Shown here: in pieces, positions 25,301 through 37,335 of the stretch
Layout of the letters: the number at the start of each line of letters is the position of its first letter
Position numbering within the stretch: position 1 is the first letter of the stretch
Assembly (NCBI GenBank): GCA_013399305.1
Contig: VXAI01000182.1
Location: 875,197 to 939,196 of the forward strand
Source: Rostratula benghalensis
Taxonomy: Eukaryota; Chordata; Aves; Charadriiformes; Rostratulidae
Reading direction: 5' to 3'
DNA: 64,000 bases
Translations under genes and position numbers: made by a program
The notes under the pieces: generated by a model
What the model saw: only the letters and a program-made list of their open reading frames with translations
Told to the model about the DNA's origin: nothing
The model's database searches: none

Positions 25301-27258
25301 TGTGCACAGTAAGACAAATTAGAATTTAATACAAAAAATGTGTCAATCAGCTCTGTCCTGAACTTAATCTAGCATGGTGATCTTAATTCCAGTGAAGCCT
25401 AAGAGAGTGGCAAGATATGAAGAGACCCCCGCTTCCAACTAAAAGCTCCTTTTGAGGGTCAAAATGAAGTCCAGCTTCCGTGCTTCAGCAGCAGATCCTT
25501 CTGAAGAGATTGCTAAAGATAAAAGTCAAATGCTGCTGGACTCTTTTTCTGCTATTGCAAATTCATCTGGTCACCAGGAACTAGACTAGTACCAATATCC
25601 ATGTATTTAAAAGGCCAGCTGCCCTAGTCTCTACTGACCTTGGTCAATCTTTGCTGTGTACTTAACAGAATATGCTCAAATTTGCCAGTCCCTGGAAAAC
25701 CACATTTTAACATGACCACATTTTAACGACTGACTATGAGCTACCTTTCTCCTTTGATGCAGGGACAAAAAAAAAAAAAAAAGGAAAGAAAAAAAACCCC
25801 AAACTAGTAGCTCATGAGTCAACTTTTCTTTTGCTTCCCCTGCATTCCCAGCTTGGGTGCAGCCGCCAGAGCTGCTCCTGCAGAAGAGGCTGTAGGGAAG
25901 AGTCTCCAGCACAGATTGGTGTGAGACTCCTGTATCAAGCCCCTTCCCATGGCCAGATTTAACAAGCGTCTATTGAGGAAACACCACCTTTGCTGGTCAA
26001 GCAGTTAGGCTCTTCCCTAATCAGTAGCTAGCAGTAATGAATAACCCCCTAGCATTCTTGAATAAATACCCCTTTATTACTAGATAAACTCAGGGTATTA
26101 GTTAAGGAAAGGAGTTACGTACACACACAGAAAGATGACCTACCAGTTCATACATGAAGTCTGGATCTGAACTGCTTGCCAAGAGATCCGTGCTCATCAG
26201 AGTCTGCTCTGAAAACACATGGCTCCGAAAGGCATCCCCAAAAGGAGGGTCCATTCCACTCACACTGGGCTACAACAAAATTGAAACTGACGTCTGAAGC
26301 ATGCTATAAAAAGGCACATTCTTTTCTTCGACAAAACATAAAGATCATTGTTATTTCATCCAAGTCTCTGAACTGGGGCTATACTTGCATCTGGAAGGTT
26401 TTTACCTGCACAGATAAGCATGTCATTTCTCAGAGGGAGAGAATGCTTTAAGAGCAGCTAACAACATGCAGCTCTAATCAAAGGACGCATTTGTATTCAT
26501 CATATAGCTGCAAGAGCATTGCTCATTCATTCTTTTTTGTGGGTTTGAAATTCTCAGGCGTTTGCCAAGTTTGGGGATATGTCAGCGTTTGTAGAAGAGG
26601 AGAGCGAGTACTGGCAGGACCTGTGAGTATCAATAGGCACTACACGCTTGCAGGGCCTGCACCCTAATACAAACCATTCTGTACTAAAGCAGTGTTGGCT
26701 GGTTTTAGAACCAGTAGAACTCATAAAACTTCCACCTGGTATTGTAACAAAAGCAAACTTTATTACAACTAAATCAAGAGTGTTCTATCTCTTGAGAACA
26801 AAGTGGAACTTTGCAAAAAAACATTGTGCAGGACGAGTGTGCACACAGGGAATGGGCAGCAAGGCTCTCGGATACGTTTAATTCCAAACCTCTATTTCTC
26901 TTCTAGACACACTCGCCCTGAGGGCTGGGAAGGGAGAAACACTGTACTGCTGAAAGTCATTCAGTGTGCTCATGTGTGAACACTGCAGTAATGAAAGGCT
27001 GCTCTCCAGGCGTCCACCCTCATACAGAACACAACTTCACTGAATCTTGCTGTGTGAACCAAAAGCAGCAACACAGCTTCCACCACAGACACTACTGGGA
27101 CCCTAAAAAATACACATTGTTTAATCTCTTACAAATTCTCCCTGCTGATGCCAGTCAAATTTTCTCTTAAACTTCCTCTTTTATTATTATTTTTTTTAAT
27201 AAGGAAGCAAAATTATTTGCAGAAGCAGATAAAATCATGACAGTCTTACCTGAGGCAT
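16398..27258 (-). CDS. CREBRF: CREBRF (CREB3 regulatory factor), complete eight-coding-exon CDS
   Basis: Coding exons are 27258-27250 (MPQ), 26269-26144, 25299-24219, 20067-19873, 17958-17769, 17335-17262, 16866-16744 and 16513-16398. All junctions are GT-AG and phases agree, giving 637 aa against 639 in human (from memory). The large third coding exon encodes residues 46-405 and ends in a very acidic Asp/Glu tract. A basic segment RKRGKRR follows at about 424-430. An atypical bZIP lies at about 521-580: the basic motif NKLASRACR is at 529-537, then a short leucine-poor zipper. The C terminus is LRIPMSKV. Family knowledge: CREBRF is a nuclear factor that recruits CREB3/Luman to nuclear foci and promotes its turnover, dampening the ER-stress response; it also acts in glucocorticoid-receptor repression and energy balance. 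Residue Arg455 matches human Arg457. The basic motif is split by an intron after residue 533. Identification is firm. Confidence 0.96.
17002..17031. repeat. Two overlapping perfect hairpins
   Basis: CAGATGTAA-TAGT-TTACATCTG (17002-17023) and ATAGTTTAC-ATCT-GTAAACTAT (17010-17031) are both perfect 9-bp stems with 4-base loops, and they share the segment 17010-17023. They cannot form at the same time. The site lies in a short CREBRF intron, 136 bp from the exon at 16866. Confidence 0.75.
18792..18823. repeat. Two-copy 16-bp tandem repeat
   Basis: The unit GCACCTGACTTAAAG(G/T) occurs twice in a row in a CREBRF intron. It is a local duplication with no known role. Confidence 0.8.
20545..20645 (-). 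mobile_element. CR1 LINE 3'-end remnant
   Basis: The plus strand reads like the reverse complement of an avian CR1 tail (ATAGAATATTCTGAGTTGGA, then AGGGACCCACGAGGATCACTG). Similarity fades after about 100 bases. It is a short, old fragment in a CREBRF intron. Confidence 0.6.
23351..23406. repeat. Two-copy 28-bp tandem repeat
   Basis: The unit begins CATATAAAAGTAATATAAAG and is repeated with a 28-bp period and a single mismatch (GGCATAAT versus GGCCTAAT). The near identity points to a recent duplication. It lies in the CREBRF intron between the fourth and third coding exons. Confidence 0.85.
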
Positions 27259-27427
27259 TTCCAAGCCCAGATTCCCCAAATCCAATTCCAAACTTCTTGT
27301 TTTATTCACTTGTAGATTCCTTTCCAGCTTTACTTCAGTCTCAGTGAGTTTACACAATCCATGCAATGAAATTTTTCCTTAGGATAACTTCAGTTCACCC
27401 TGATGGAGCTCTTCTATTTGTAGACTT
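27250..27427 (-). other. CREBRF: CREBRF exon carrying the 5' UTR end and start codon
   Basis: A plausible acceptor (TTTATTCTACACAG, with AG ending at 27428) opens an exon that runs to the donor after MPQ at 27250. It contains 169 nt of 5' UTR and the first nine coding bases. One upstream ATG is present, at 27362. The donor side is certain because it joins in frame to the next exon; the acceptor is a prediction. Confidence 0.6.
27330..27362 (-). promoter_or_regulatory. Upstream ORF in the CREBRF 5' UTR
   Basis: This is a 10-codon uORF (MDCVNSLRLK, stop TAA) that ends 71 nt before the CREBRF start codon, in a different frame. Its ATG has A at +5 and C at -1, so it is not a strong Kozak context. 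It is the only upstream ATG in the predicted exon. A role in stress-controlled translation is possible but inferred. Confidence 0.5.
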
Positions 27428-30400
27428 CTGTGTAGAATAAATGCAGCAAAACCCCAAAGAGGTAATTAATCCTTCACAAAAAGAAAAAAAAAAAAAGTAA
27501 TGTTTAAAAGTCAGCTAAAGTGAAGCAAAGACAAAAATTTCCCCAAAAAGTGGTTATTCCTCATTCTGGAACATCAACTAACTTTCTTTCCCTACCATCT
27601 TTCATTGAATGAAAAGCCAAAAAGCCAAAGAAGCTACAGAACAGAGTTCCTGCAAAAACCTTTTTTGGCTGAGTGACATTTTGTTGCCTTTTTTTTCCCC
27701 TCACTAGGGAGACCACGAGCTCTGTAGACACGTATGAAAAGGAAAGGCTGTCTGATTGGAAATAACGCCTGGCACACTGCTGGGCATACAAGAGCATAAC
27801 AGGCTTTAGAACTAACATAACAAAGCCAGTAAATTCTGTAAATGTCTCAAATAACTCAAAATGCTCATTTCAGAATAGGCAGTAATGCTGTTTTGGCGAC
27901 ATCCCCTCCTTTTCTTAAGAGATGAATCCATCCAGCATCAGATAAGATTCTATCCATCACTCAGACAGCAACATCTAGCGGCAGAGGGATTACAGTGAGC
28001 GCACTCACCCTCCAGCAGCAGAGGAAGGCAAGAGACAAGACTTCCTCAACAGAACAGATGAAAAACTCTGCCAAATTCAGAGTTGCCTAATAAACGGTCT
28101 TCTCTATTAATTTCAAGTAAGGCACATATGGAAATTAGTTTCATTAATAACAAAATCTATTAGTAATGTTACCAGTTGAGTAGTTTTTCTAGACCTGCTG
28201 CTGTTTCAGATGGAAATCTAAATAGACTCTTCCAACCCGGTATCCTACTTAATCATGCATCTTTAACACTGTAAGGAAAAAAAATGTAGAAAAGCAAGCA
28301 CCTTAGCACAAACATCAGGAACTGTATTTACACCAAAAGTATGACAAGAGACTCATTAAAAAAGTAACAGGAAGTAAAATAGAATAATGTTTTATCAAAA
28401 TAACAACAAAAAAGTATTACCCATGGTATCAAGCTTTAGTATCTAATGTAACTACACTGTCTTCAAGGATGCTGCTTTCTTACTGTCTTGCACGCCTAAA
28501 GGAACCCTAACTCATATGTAAAAAGTCTCTTAAGAAAAAAGCCACATTAGAGGAGCATAATCAAAGAACTGAGCCATCCTACTTGTGCAGTTTTTCAGCA
28601 TTACCAGTTAAAACGTGTTTGTTTCTTAGGGACAATGCTGAGAGAAGAATGCTGCTCAAAGTCAGACTTTAGTAGAATCCACTCAGGCTATGTTTATTCT
28701 CTGGCTTTGAAAAACCAGTAGTAAAGTAAAAGTGTTGTCCTACGCTCAGGATCCTCCTCCCACCAGCACATGACAGCATCCCCATGATTATTCCTACTTC
28801 CAGATAGTATCTCAGCTCTTTTGTTATATTCAGCACATATACCATCAGGCTGTGGGAAAAATCAGACACAATGCAAAAATGTCCTTACTTATCAAAATGT
28901 ACTCCTTTCCAAAAAGCAGCTAGAATATAAAGGACAATTACAAGTCTGGCTGTACACAAGATCTTGGTAAAACCACGCTACCACTGCGGAAGAGAGCCAT
29001 CTCTTGCAGGGCTCTGTGTCCAGTAAAAGCCAGTTCCTTCTGAGAAAATTTTCCTTCTGCTCTGAAACTTCCAGGGAACTCCTTTTACTTATCTCAAAGT
29101 GACATCTAAAGTTAAGCTTGTGTCACGGGGCACAGTGTCTCAACAACCCCCGTCTCTGTTCACCCAGCAGAAGCCACGCTGTAGCAGAACTAGTACTTCC
29201 TATGCTGTTCAAGTGGAACAAACCACTAATTTGCTTTTCAACCAGACCGATCGAGGAGAAAGGGCCTGTTCCTTAAAGCAAATAAACTCTGTTCTCATGT
29301 GCAAAGAAAGAAGCAAGAAGGATATCCTTAATACTGATCTAGGCCTGAGCAGTATCTGACTTGATTTCCACAGAGGGTGGTAGAGATTCATGTCTTTTTC
29401 AAGAGAACATCGGATGAATCCTTTGACGTCAACACCAGACCTCCACCACCACCACCGTCTGCATCCACATGGGAGACTGTCAAAGTTCTACCGCTGCATG
29501 ATGCAAAGGGGAGAGAAAGGAGACGTTTGCTGCGTCTTCACTGGCTATTCTTTGTTATGTTTTTGTTAGAACATGTGTTAGAACAAGCCACTCCGCTGTC
29601 TTTCAAACACACCTAGAGAAGGGAGGTGAAACTTAATCTGTGCTGACAGCAATTTCAGTGACAACCGACCAACGACCCACACTTCCAAGCGTCAGGACTA
29701 AGGAACTTCTGGATCATTTACAAATCCTCAAAACAGACATTAAATGTTCAAAAGACTTTTACCATCTCAAAGACTGGAATAAACTTTTAGTGCCATTTAA
29801 AGAATGGCAGTGTGTGTCCTCCTGGGTCAAAGCAGCGTATCAACTAATCCGATTGCTCCCCTAATTCTCTTTATATTTCATCCTTGACATTTTATAGTAT
29901 TAATATTTAAATGTGATTTGAAACTCATTAGGATCTATTCAAGTATTCTACAACATCAGATTTTTTTTCTTGGTAGCTCTGTGGAGGGAGGAAACATGGT
30001 GAGGCCATAAAAAGAAAGACAGCGCCTCAGGGAGCTGCACAATCATGACATGCCTCATGCTCCTGACAAAGGAGACCTACTTCCAACTGCTTTCTGAATT
30101 TCCCACAATCACCAAGATCTTCATTATAAGACTTCCAGTGTTCACACTTAACTACCAGTATTTTTTCATGAACTGGTAAATTAAGATGTATAGTAGAAGT
30201 CAACAACGCATACGGAAGCACAGATGGGTAATCTGAACTTGCTGTGAAGGAAAATAACTTTGTAGACCACAACTGAAGTCACATTTTTACAGAATTTATC
30301 ATTTTTGGCTCTCTTGGATGAAGACTAAGTTAAAACAGAATAGTATTGCTGTTATGTTGCCTGTAACAAATACAGATTTGCATCAATTAGCATTTCTCAA

Positions 30401-33400
30401 TGAGCTCAAGAATAGCAATATAAGAAATACTGAAGATAAATACAGCAGGATTTTCTCCTTTAGAACAATTTTCATTAATGCTTTATATCAGGCCTTCCCA
30501 AATGCAGAAATAGAGAGGTGAAATCCTGTACTTGCTTCACAACAACTGAACCGCGGGTGGAATACACAGCCTGAGGCACCGGGCAGGGTGCTGCCACTCC
30601 TTTTGGCAGCAGCCTGTGGTTAAATCAGATTAAGGTGATTAAGGAACCAGTCCCTGACTTGGTTCTGCATCTGCGGATTCTTGAAGCACATCAGTGCAGT
30701 GCTGTGTCCCTGCTCCTGGGAGAAGGCTCGCTCATCCACTTGGGTGCAAGGAAGGGCAAGACATCTCAGGAACTGCTATGTTCATCTAATACTAAAGAAT
30801 CTGGGGTGCTGATGGAAGTATGCATATATACATTGGTTAAAAAACCCCATCAGTCATCAGTAAGTGAACAAAACCTGTTCTATAGAGTTAATAATTAAGT
30901 CATCTGATGACAAGTCCTAATAAAAACCCTCTGCCTTTGTATTTACTTTCTGAAAACACACATATACCATAGTTTGATAGTGGTCCCAAGACACCCAGGA
31001 AGACTGAACTGTAAACAATCTAACGTCAGGATTATTCCATGGCATTGCTGCTGGAGCAGTCAACTGACAGTGCCAGACAGCAGGATGTCAACTCAAAACA
31101 CGCAGCAAGAAGGAGACACAGGGCAGCTCCCTTGCTCACGCCACTTCCCTGGACTGGTCAAACACCCTTTTGCGACAAAAGTCCAAAGAAGTCCCTGTAA
31201 GAGAAAAACCTAAACTGCCAGCTTCCAGCTTGACAACTCTGGAAGTCTTCCTTGGTCACCTGTATGAATCATTTGTACTGCAGCTCTAACTAAAGTTGCT
31301 ATTTCTGTCTCCATTCAGATGTGTGTTTCGTACAACGTGAAAAGCACACAGCGCCTCGCTATACCATTTTGTTGATTGCACAGTGGTTATTATCACAGCA
31401 GCTAAATGCCTGTTCTAAATACATTCCGTGAACAATTACACTTTTCAGGATGGTGACTGCATCACCCAGCACAGTTTGTCAAAGTTACATTTTTGTAACT
31501 CAAGCTAAAACATTCAAAATGCCGAGCTTTTAATTTCGAAGAATGTGCAAGGACTATGCCGCGTATTTTAAAAGAACCTTTATGTGCTTTGCAGTGTTTG
31601 CTGTCTCTGGGTATTTTGCGAAGTACTACACTTAGAGATGCAAGAAGTTCTCCTACGCTTCTCTTAAAACTTCATTTCCTTCCACAGTTTGTGCCAATTT
31701 GCTTCCTATTACAGAACATGCTCTGCTCAGTGCAATCATCAAGCACAGACCGTATTTTTGTTTCTGAGTGCAACGTTCTTTTTTTTTTCCCCTCCTCCTT
31801 CTTTCTACTTTCTTCATTCTTCAACTATTTGCCAGACTTAAACAAATTCTTTTACCTCTCTCTTCCACCACCAAGATGCTAAATTTTCTTTTGGGTTTGG
31901 TTTTCAGGTGTTTTTAAAGATTTTTCATAGAAAGTGAGCAAAGACACTCTTACGAATGGTCTTCCTCGGCTGTCACCCACCACAGCCCCATCCACCTGCT
32001 CATCCAAAGAAGCCAAGTCCCTCTGCCCTCTCAGTGATGTGTTTGTATTAAAACGCCAGCATAACCATCTAAGACATGCCCTTTGCTTTCTCTATCCCAT
32101 TGTTTGCAAACAAGCAAACACCAGCTGTTTAAGACACCCAGACCCGAAGTTTGATGGAGCATTGGCATTTGAAAGAACTGCAAATAGAGGACCAAAACTG
32201 TTTCACTTCTTTTAAGCCTCTTCCCTTCAGGAGAGGGAAACTGCTACTTCACTGCCTTTGTTCCCTTTCCTCTGCTGATCTTCCCTTCCCCCCCCAATAT
32301 TATTTTTCTAACTTGCCCACAGCAGACAGACTTCAAGATCTGGAAGTGATACTGCTAAACAGAAGCTCTGGTCTCCAGTTGCACACGCAACACCTCAGGT
32401 AAAAGAGCTGATGAATTACCAAAAAGGATTTAGCACTGCCTTTTTTCTTTTAATTCATTCCCCTACCCACCAATGCCACCCCCCAGCTCCGGAGGGGTAC
32501 TCTGCTGCAGAAGCAATTGGGCAAAACTGATCATAACACAAGAGACAGAAGAAAACAATTAAAAAATACAGGGTTTTTTTAACCAACCAACAACATATTA
32601 CACCTACGTATTTTGTAACAACTATTCCCAGAATAATATATTCCTACTAGAAGCACTAGCCTTTGTGTATATTCTGTAACAAAGACCGAGATTTTATTAT
32701 TGTTTCAGTGCCAGGAATGGGATGTGCAGCACATTAAACTTACTAGAACTATATTAACATACTTTAATTAATTAAAAAAAAAAGATATATAGGTAAATAT
32801 GACTTGCATAAAGCTTTATTAAAGTACCGCTGTAGAGTTTGGACAGTTGTTCACACAAGAGAATCAGCAGTAAGACCAACGTTCAAATTGTGTTTTGATT
32901 TCTCTTAGGGCAGAGCGTGGACAAAGCAAAGACAGAAAACAAAAGCAAAACTAGACAACAATTTATCTTGCAGTCTCCAGTGATATTCTACATCCTACAT
33001 GATGGCTGTTTCTGGGTTTGGGGTTTTTTTGGTTTTTTTGGTTTTTTTTTCCTGACAGCGCAAAGTCTTTCAGGATAAGAAAAAAAAAAATCTACAGCAA
33101 TAAATTAGAAGAATGCATCAGTCAAAAGTCAAAATAGTCCTAAAAGTAAGACGACCACCTTGAGAGTTCAAAAAAAGGAGGTTTTCTGTAAAATACAATA
33201 TATTAGGGGGGAATCACTAGAGCAAAGTCTAAACCATAGAATCTTATGATTTTCAAGAAACTTTTGGCCTGACTTCCAAGCACTTCTTATGAAGAGCCAA
33301 GTATCCTTTAGTTTGGATATTTATCAAGTTTTTATTAGGCTTCACACACAACACATGCATGGACATAGGAATCTAAACCAGTTTGTTCCCTCATTTATCC

Positions 33401-34220
33401 CGCACTATCAGTCCATTAGTCAGACAGACAGAAGCCTCTATTTGTTCCCAATTAATTCCCGGTGATGCTGAAGGGACTTCAAACAACTCTTTTGTCGCTC
33501 TCATTATTTAAAACAAACATGGCAAGGATGTTCAATGGCTTGATGTCCCTGCTGCAGATTTCTCTCATCAGTTAATACTCCCAGAACAGCTCTGTCTTTG
33601 CTCAGGTATACTACTGGCTACAAAGCACTGTATGAGGTCTCTATTATTCACACCTTTAAAAAGCACTGTCACTGAGTACTGATATTTCTACTAGAAACCT
33701 TTCCTGCTAAAACAATCAACCAACATATTACCTATAGAAATTCTGACTTCTCATTTGAATTGCCAACAGTAAAAATTGATAGTTTCTAAAACACCTATAT
33801 CTGCCCTTCTGGTATGAAAACATACATGCAATAATACAATTAACCCTCCAAACAAGCATGCTTTGAGGCCATTGCTTAAGCCACCTTAGGCCAAAGGCTA
33901 ACCAATCTTTTATCACCATCCTTAAAACATTCTGATGTGTTTGAAAGACAGTATCAGAATCTGATTGTTTTGCAGGTTACATATTGCATGGTTCCAACAA
34001 GTTACCCTCAAGTGTCACCACCATAAAGATTACGCTTACTTTAAACCAGAAATTAACCTTTCATAGCTGAACGACTGACAATGTCCAGCCTGTTGCATAG
34101 AGAAGCAAAGAGAGAAAGAGTCGGTGTTTTATACCCAAGCATGACACAGTGAATTCTGGTCTTTAAATTGTCCCTGCTATCTGATCAGTGACATGAGGCG
34201 ATGCCCTGAGGACCAGGGTG
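27428..34220 (-). other. Probable CREBRF intron 1
   Basis: This 6.8-kb stretch lies between the predicted 5' UTR exon and the CpG island. It is AT-rich with a (CCA)n patch near 29440 and several A/T runs. I recognise no exon, repeat family or RNA gene in it. Additional non-coding 5' exons may be present but cannot be seen. Confidence 0.5.
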
Positions 34221-35506
34221 GGCCAGCCTCACCGTGCTGCACCGAACCGCTGCCAGCTGGCGGGGAGAAGACTGGGGCACACCAGCAACACCCTTGGCAT
34301 CGGTGCCTACAAGAACGCCCACACCGTGGACCTCCAGGACGGGGAAAGAAAATAAAGTCCAGGCTTCTGTCTCTGATGAGGTTGGGGGGGAGCTCCCCCG
34401 TTCAGTCCCCACGGGGGAGACCCGTGTAGGGGGACGCTGAACACGGCAGACACACCCGGCGGCAGCTCCCGAGGCCGCCCGGAGAACCTAACGATATTTT
34501 ATAAGTCAAGCTTGTGGGAACCGGCTCACGGCAGGAGGCGGGAAAGCGAGTGGGGAGCGCACCGCCTGTGTGAGGCACTGCCTGCCCTCCCGACCCGGGC
34601 CGCACAGCAGCTGCCGGCGCCCCGACCCCCAGAAGGGAGAGACGCCCTGAGGCAAAGCGCTCCGCACGGACGGGACCGCGGGCACCCTCGGCAGCCAGCG
34701 GGCACCGCTCCAGGACCCCTATCCCTCCCTCGGGCAAGCTCTCCCCCGGTCTGAGCAGCCCCAGTCCCCGCTGCGCCCCCGCCCCTGACCCACCAACACA
34801 CCTCCCAGCCAACATGGCCGCCCCGCCAGCCAGCGCGGAGCGCAGCCTAGCCCGGCCACCGCCTCCTCGCCCCCCCCACCCCGCCCGCTCAATGGCTCGA
34901 TCCTCAGCCCCGCGCGCTCCTATTGGCCACCGCCCACGCCGCTCACCCGCCCAGCGGTCCTTTCAAGCTAGGGTGAGGCGACATGTAAACAAACCCCCTT
35001 CCGCCGCTCCGGGGGGAATCGGCCGCGGGCCCGGGTCCCCCTCGGCCGCCCCGAGCTCAGCTGAGCGCGGTCCCCCATCTGAGGGGCGCTGGGAGCCCAC
35101 GCCGGCCTCTCCCCTCGGCCTCTGCGCGGCGGGAAGGGCGCGGAAGGCTCCCCTGCCCCGCGGGAGTCAGCCCCCGCCCCGCGGTCCCCGCCGCGGCTCG
35201 GGTGGGGGCGGCCGGCGCGGCCTCCCCCAGAGCGCACCCCACGCTACCCAGGAGCGGCCCCCTCCCGAGTGGCCGGGGCTGCCGCTCAACCCCGGCCGGT
35301 GAACCTTCATGCCCCCCCGCCCCAGTGAGTTACATAAAACGCCGTGCCCGAGGGGGAAAGAGTCCCCTCCCGCCGTCCTGCCCCGCCGCCTGCCGGCCCC
35401 CGGGACCATTCTCCGCCTCTTCTGGACCCGCAGCCTTCCCCACGGACCGCAGCCGCCCCGCTAGACACCAGCGCGAGCCAGGCAGAGAAGCCCCACGTCC
35501 CCCCAC

Positions 35507-36307
35507 NNNNNNNNNNNNNNNNNNNNNNNNNNNNNNNNNNNNNNNNNNNNNNNNNNNNNNNNNNNNNNNNNNNNNNNNNNNNNNNNNNNNNNNNNNNNNN
35601 NNNNNNNNNNNNNNNNNNNNNNNNNNNNNNNNNNNNNNNNNNNNNNNNNNNNNNNNNNNNNNNNNNNNNNNNNNNNNNNNNNNNNNNNNNNNNNNNNNNN
35701 NNNNNNNNNNNNNNNNNNNNNNNNNNNNNNNNNNNNNNNNNNNNNNNNNNNNNNNNNNNNNNNNNNNNNNNNNNNNNNNNNNNNNNNNNNNNNNNNNNNN
35801 NNNNNNNNNNNNNNNNNNNNNNNNNNNNNNNNNNNNNNNNNNNNNNNNNNNNNNNNNNNNNNNNNNNNNNNNNNNNNNNNNNNNNNNNNNNNNNNNNNNN
35901 NNNNNNNNNNNNNNNNNNNNNNNNNNNNNNNNNNNNNNNNNNNNNNNNNNNNNNNNNNNNNNNNNNNNNNNNNNNNNNNNNNNNNNNNNNNNNNNNNNNN
36001 NNNNNNNNNNNNNNNNNNNNNNNNNNNNNNNNNNNNNNNNNNNNNNNNNNNNNNNNNNNNNNNNNNNNNNNNNNNNNNNNNNNNNNNNNNNNNNNNNNNN
36101 NNNNNNNNNNNNNNNNNNNNNNNNNNNNNNNNNNNNNNNNNNNNNNNNNNNNNNNNNNNNNNNNNNNNNNNNNNNNNNNNNNNNNNNNNNNNNNNNNNNN
36201 NNNNNNNNNNNNNNNNNNNNNNNNNNNNNNNNNNNNNNNNNNNNNNNNNNNNNNNNNNNNNNNNNNNNNNNNNNNNNNNNNNNNNNNNNNNNNNNNNNNN
36301 NNNNNNN
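35507..36307. other. Assembly gap, 801 N
   Basis: This is an unbroken run of N inside the CpG island. GC-rich promoter sequence is a common place for such gaps. Any open frame drawn across it is meaningless. Confidence 1.
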
Positions 36308-36325
36308 GGGGGAAAGCCGTGCCAG

Positions 36326-36446
36326 CCAATCGCCGGCCGCCGCTCCGCCGGCCAATGGGGCGCCGCCCCGCCGGGGCCTCCCCTGTCACGTGATGCCGGA
36401 GAGGCGCGCGGAGGGTATTTAAGGCAGGGTGGCCGCTGCGGGCCCG
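36326..36446 (+). promoter_or_regulatory. Plus-strand core promoter, divergent from CREBRF
   Basis: In plus orientation there are two CCAAT boxes (36326-36330 and 36352-36356), an E-box GTCACGTGAT (36385-36394) and a TATA-like TATTTAAG (36416-36423). With a start about 30 bp past the TATA, near 36446, these lie at about -120, -94, -61 and -30, which is textbook spacing. It points away from CREBRF towards the 3' end of ATP6V0E1. No coding frame I recognise follows, so the product would be non-coding or unknown. Confidence 0.5.
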
Positions 36447-36556
36447 CGGTGCGGGCAGTGGTGGTGGTGTCCTGCGGCTCTGTCCTTCTGCTACTGCCCA
36501 CAGCCCCTCTCAGTGACAGGCGATTAGCCTCCAGCACTTCAGCCACAACGGGAGAA

Positions 36557-36594
36557 ATTATTAGCTAATAATAATTAAAAAAAAAAAAAAAAAA
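36557..36594. repeat. AT palindrome followed by A18
   Basis: ATTATTAGCTAATAAT (36557-36572) is a perfect 16-bp palindrome, followed by AATT and a run of 18 A (36577-36594). It lies just downstream of the plus-strand promoter. No function is assigned. Confidence 0.8.
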
Positions 36595-37298
36595 GACCCA
36601 GCCGTATTTGTAAAGGATATTTCTTCTAGTGTTTAGATGACTTTTTGCATTTCACACCGTTGTGGTAACCAAACTTCCTTCCTCTACACGTAAACCCCAT
36701 CATGCCTGACACTACAAAGAAAGCAACATTTTTTTGTTTGGTAACATGGAACTTTGGCAAACAGGGCACAGCCACCCCCTGCACCCTGGGTACCAGTGAA
36801 ATCTTCCATCAGCTCCAGAAGAGGAAAAGCAAAGTTCCATAAACTCTTCAGAACAGTGTCCCGTGAAGGGCACAGATGTAGATATTTGAATTTCCTAAAC
36901 CATATAAAGAGAAGAAATTAAAAGCAGCTGAAGTGACCCTGACCTGAACACTTGCTCTAGGTTCTGCCAACTTGAGCAAGTGACCCCAATATGACTTGGA
37001 GTCTCTGAGACTTGGCTACAGTCAGCTCCTGTTGTACAGCTCCTCCTCAGCTACAGTTCTGCACTTTCTCCATCCCCGCTCCGTACCAGTGCACGTGGAG
37101 ATCAGGTGGTTTCCCTGCAGACCCAGGCCTTCCACCTTCTTCAAGAACCACCAAGCTTCCCTCACGTCTATTTCAACGTTCTGCCTCCCCTTCTGCTGTC
37201 ACAAAGCAAGAGGCAACTGCTCAAGGCTTCAATACCTGCCTGGTTTGTGAAACACCAGAACACCAGCAGCTGAGTCCGGCTGCACTGATTTCCTGCAG

Positions 37299-37302
<4 letters not shown>

Positions 37303-37332
<30 letters not shown>

Positions 37333-37335
37333 AAA
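37303..37335. repeat. Poly(A) tract
   Basis: The tract is 27 consecutive A, one G, then five A. I looked upstream for a retrocopied gene and for target-site duplications and found neither, so it is treated as simple sequence. Confidence 0.8.

Larger units (their letters stand above)
17959..27249 (-). other. CREBRF coding-region introns
   Basis: The introns are 17959-19872, 20068-24218, 25300-26143 and 26270-27249; smaller ones follow at 17336-17768, 16867-17261 and 16514-16743. They hold AT-rich unique sequence, poly(A)/poly(T) runs, a CR1 remnant near 20545 and two short tandem duplications (18792-18823 and 23351-23406). I see no further exon. Confidence 0.6.
34440..36480. promoter_or_regulatory. 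CREBRF: CREBRF CpG-island promoter region (contains assembly gap)
   Basis: This is very GC- and CpG-rich sequence at the 5' side of CREBRF, interrupted by 801 N. On the minus strand a CCAAT box (ATTGG on plus at about 34922-34926) and GC boxes are present, with candidate splice donors (GTGAGC near 34942 and GTGAGG near 34229). A YY1 core (AACATGGC) occurs at 34811-34818. The CREBRF start site and first exon probably lie here, but could be inside the gap. Confidence 0.65.

Noticed and set aside
35202..36546. Long open frames (340-406 codons) on both strands across the CpG island
   Set aside because: Most of each frame is the run of N; the rest is GC-rich with few stops by composition and resembles no protein I know.
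36990..37335. Processed pseudogene ending in the A27 run
   Set aside because: There is no coding similarity upstream of the tract, no poly(A) signal before it and no target-site duplication.
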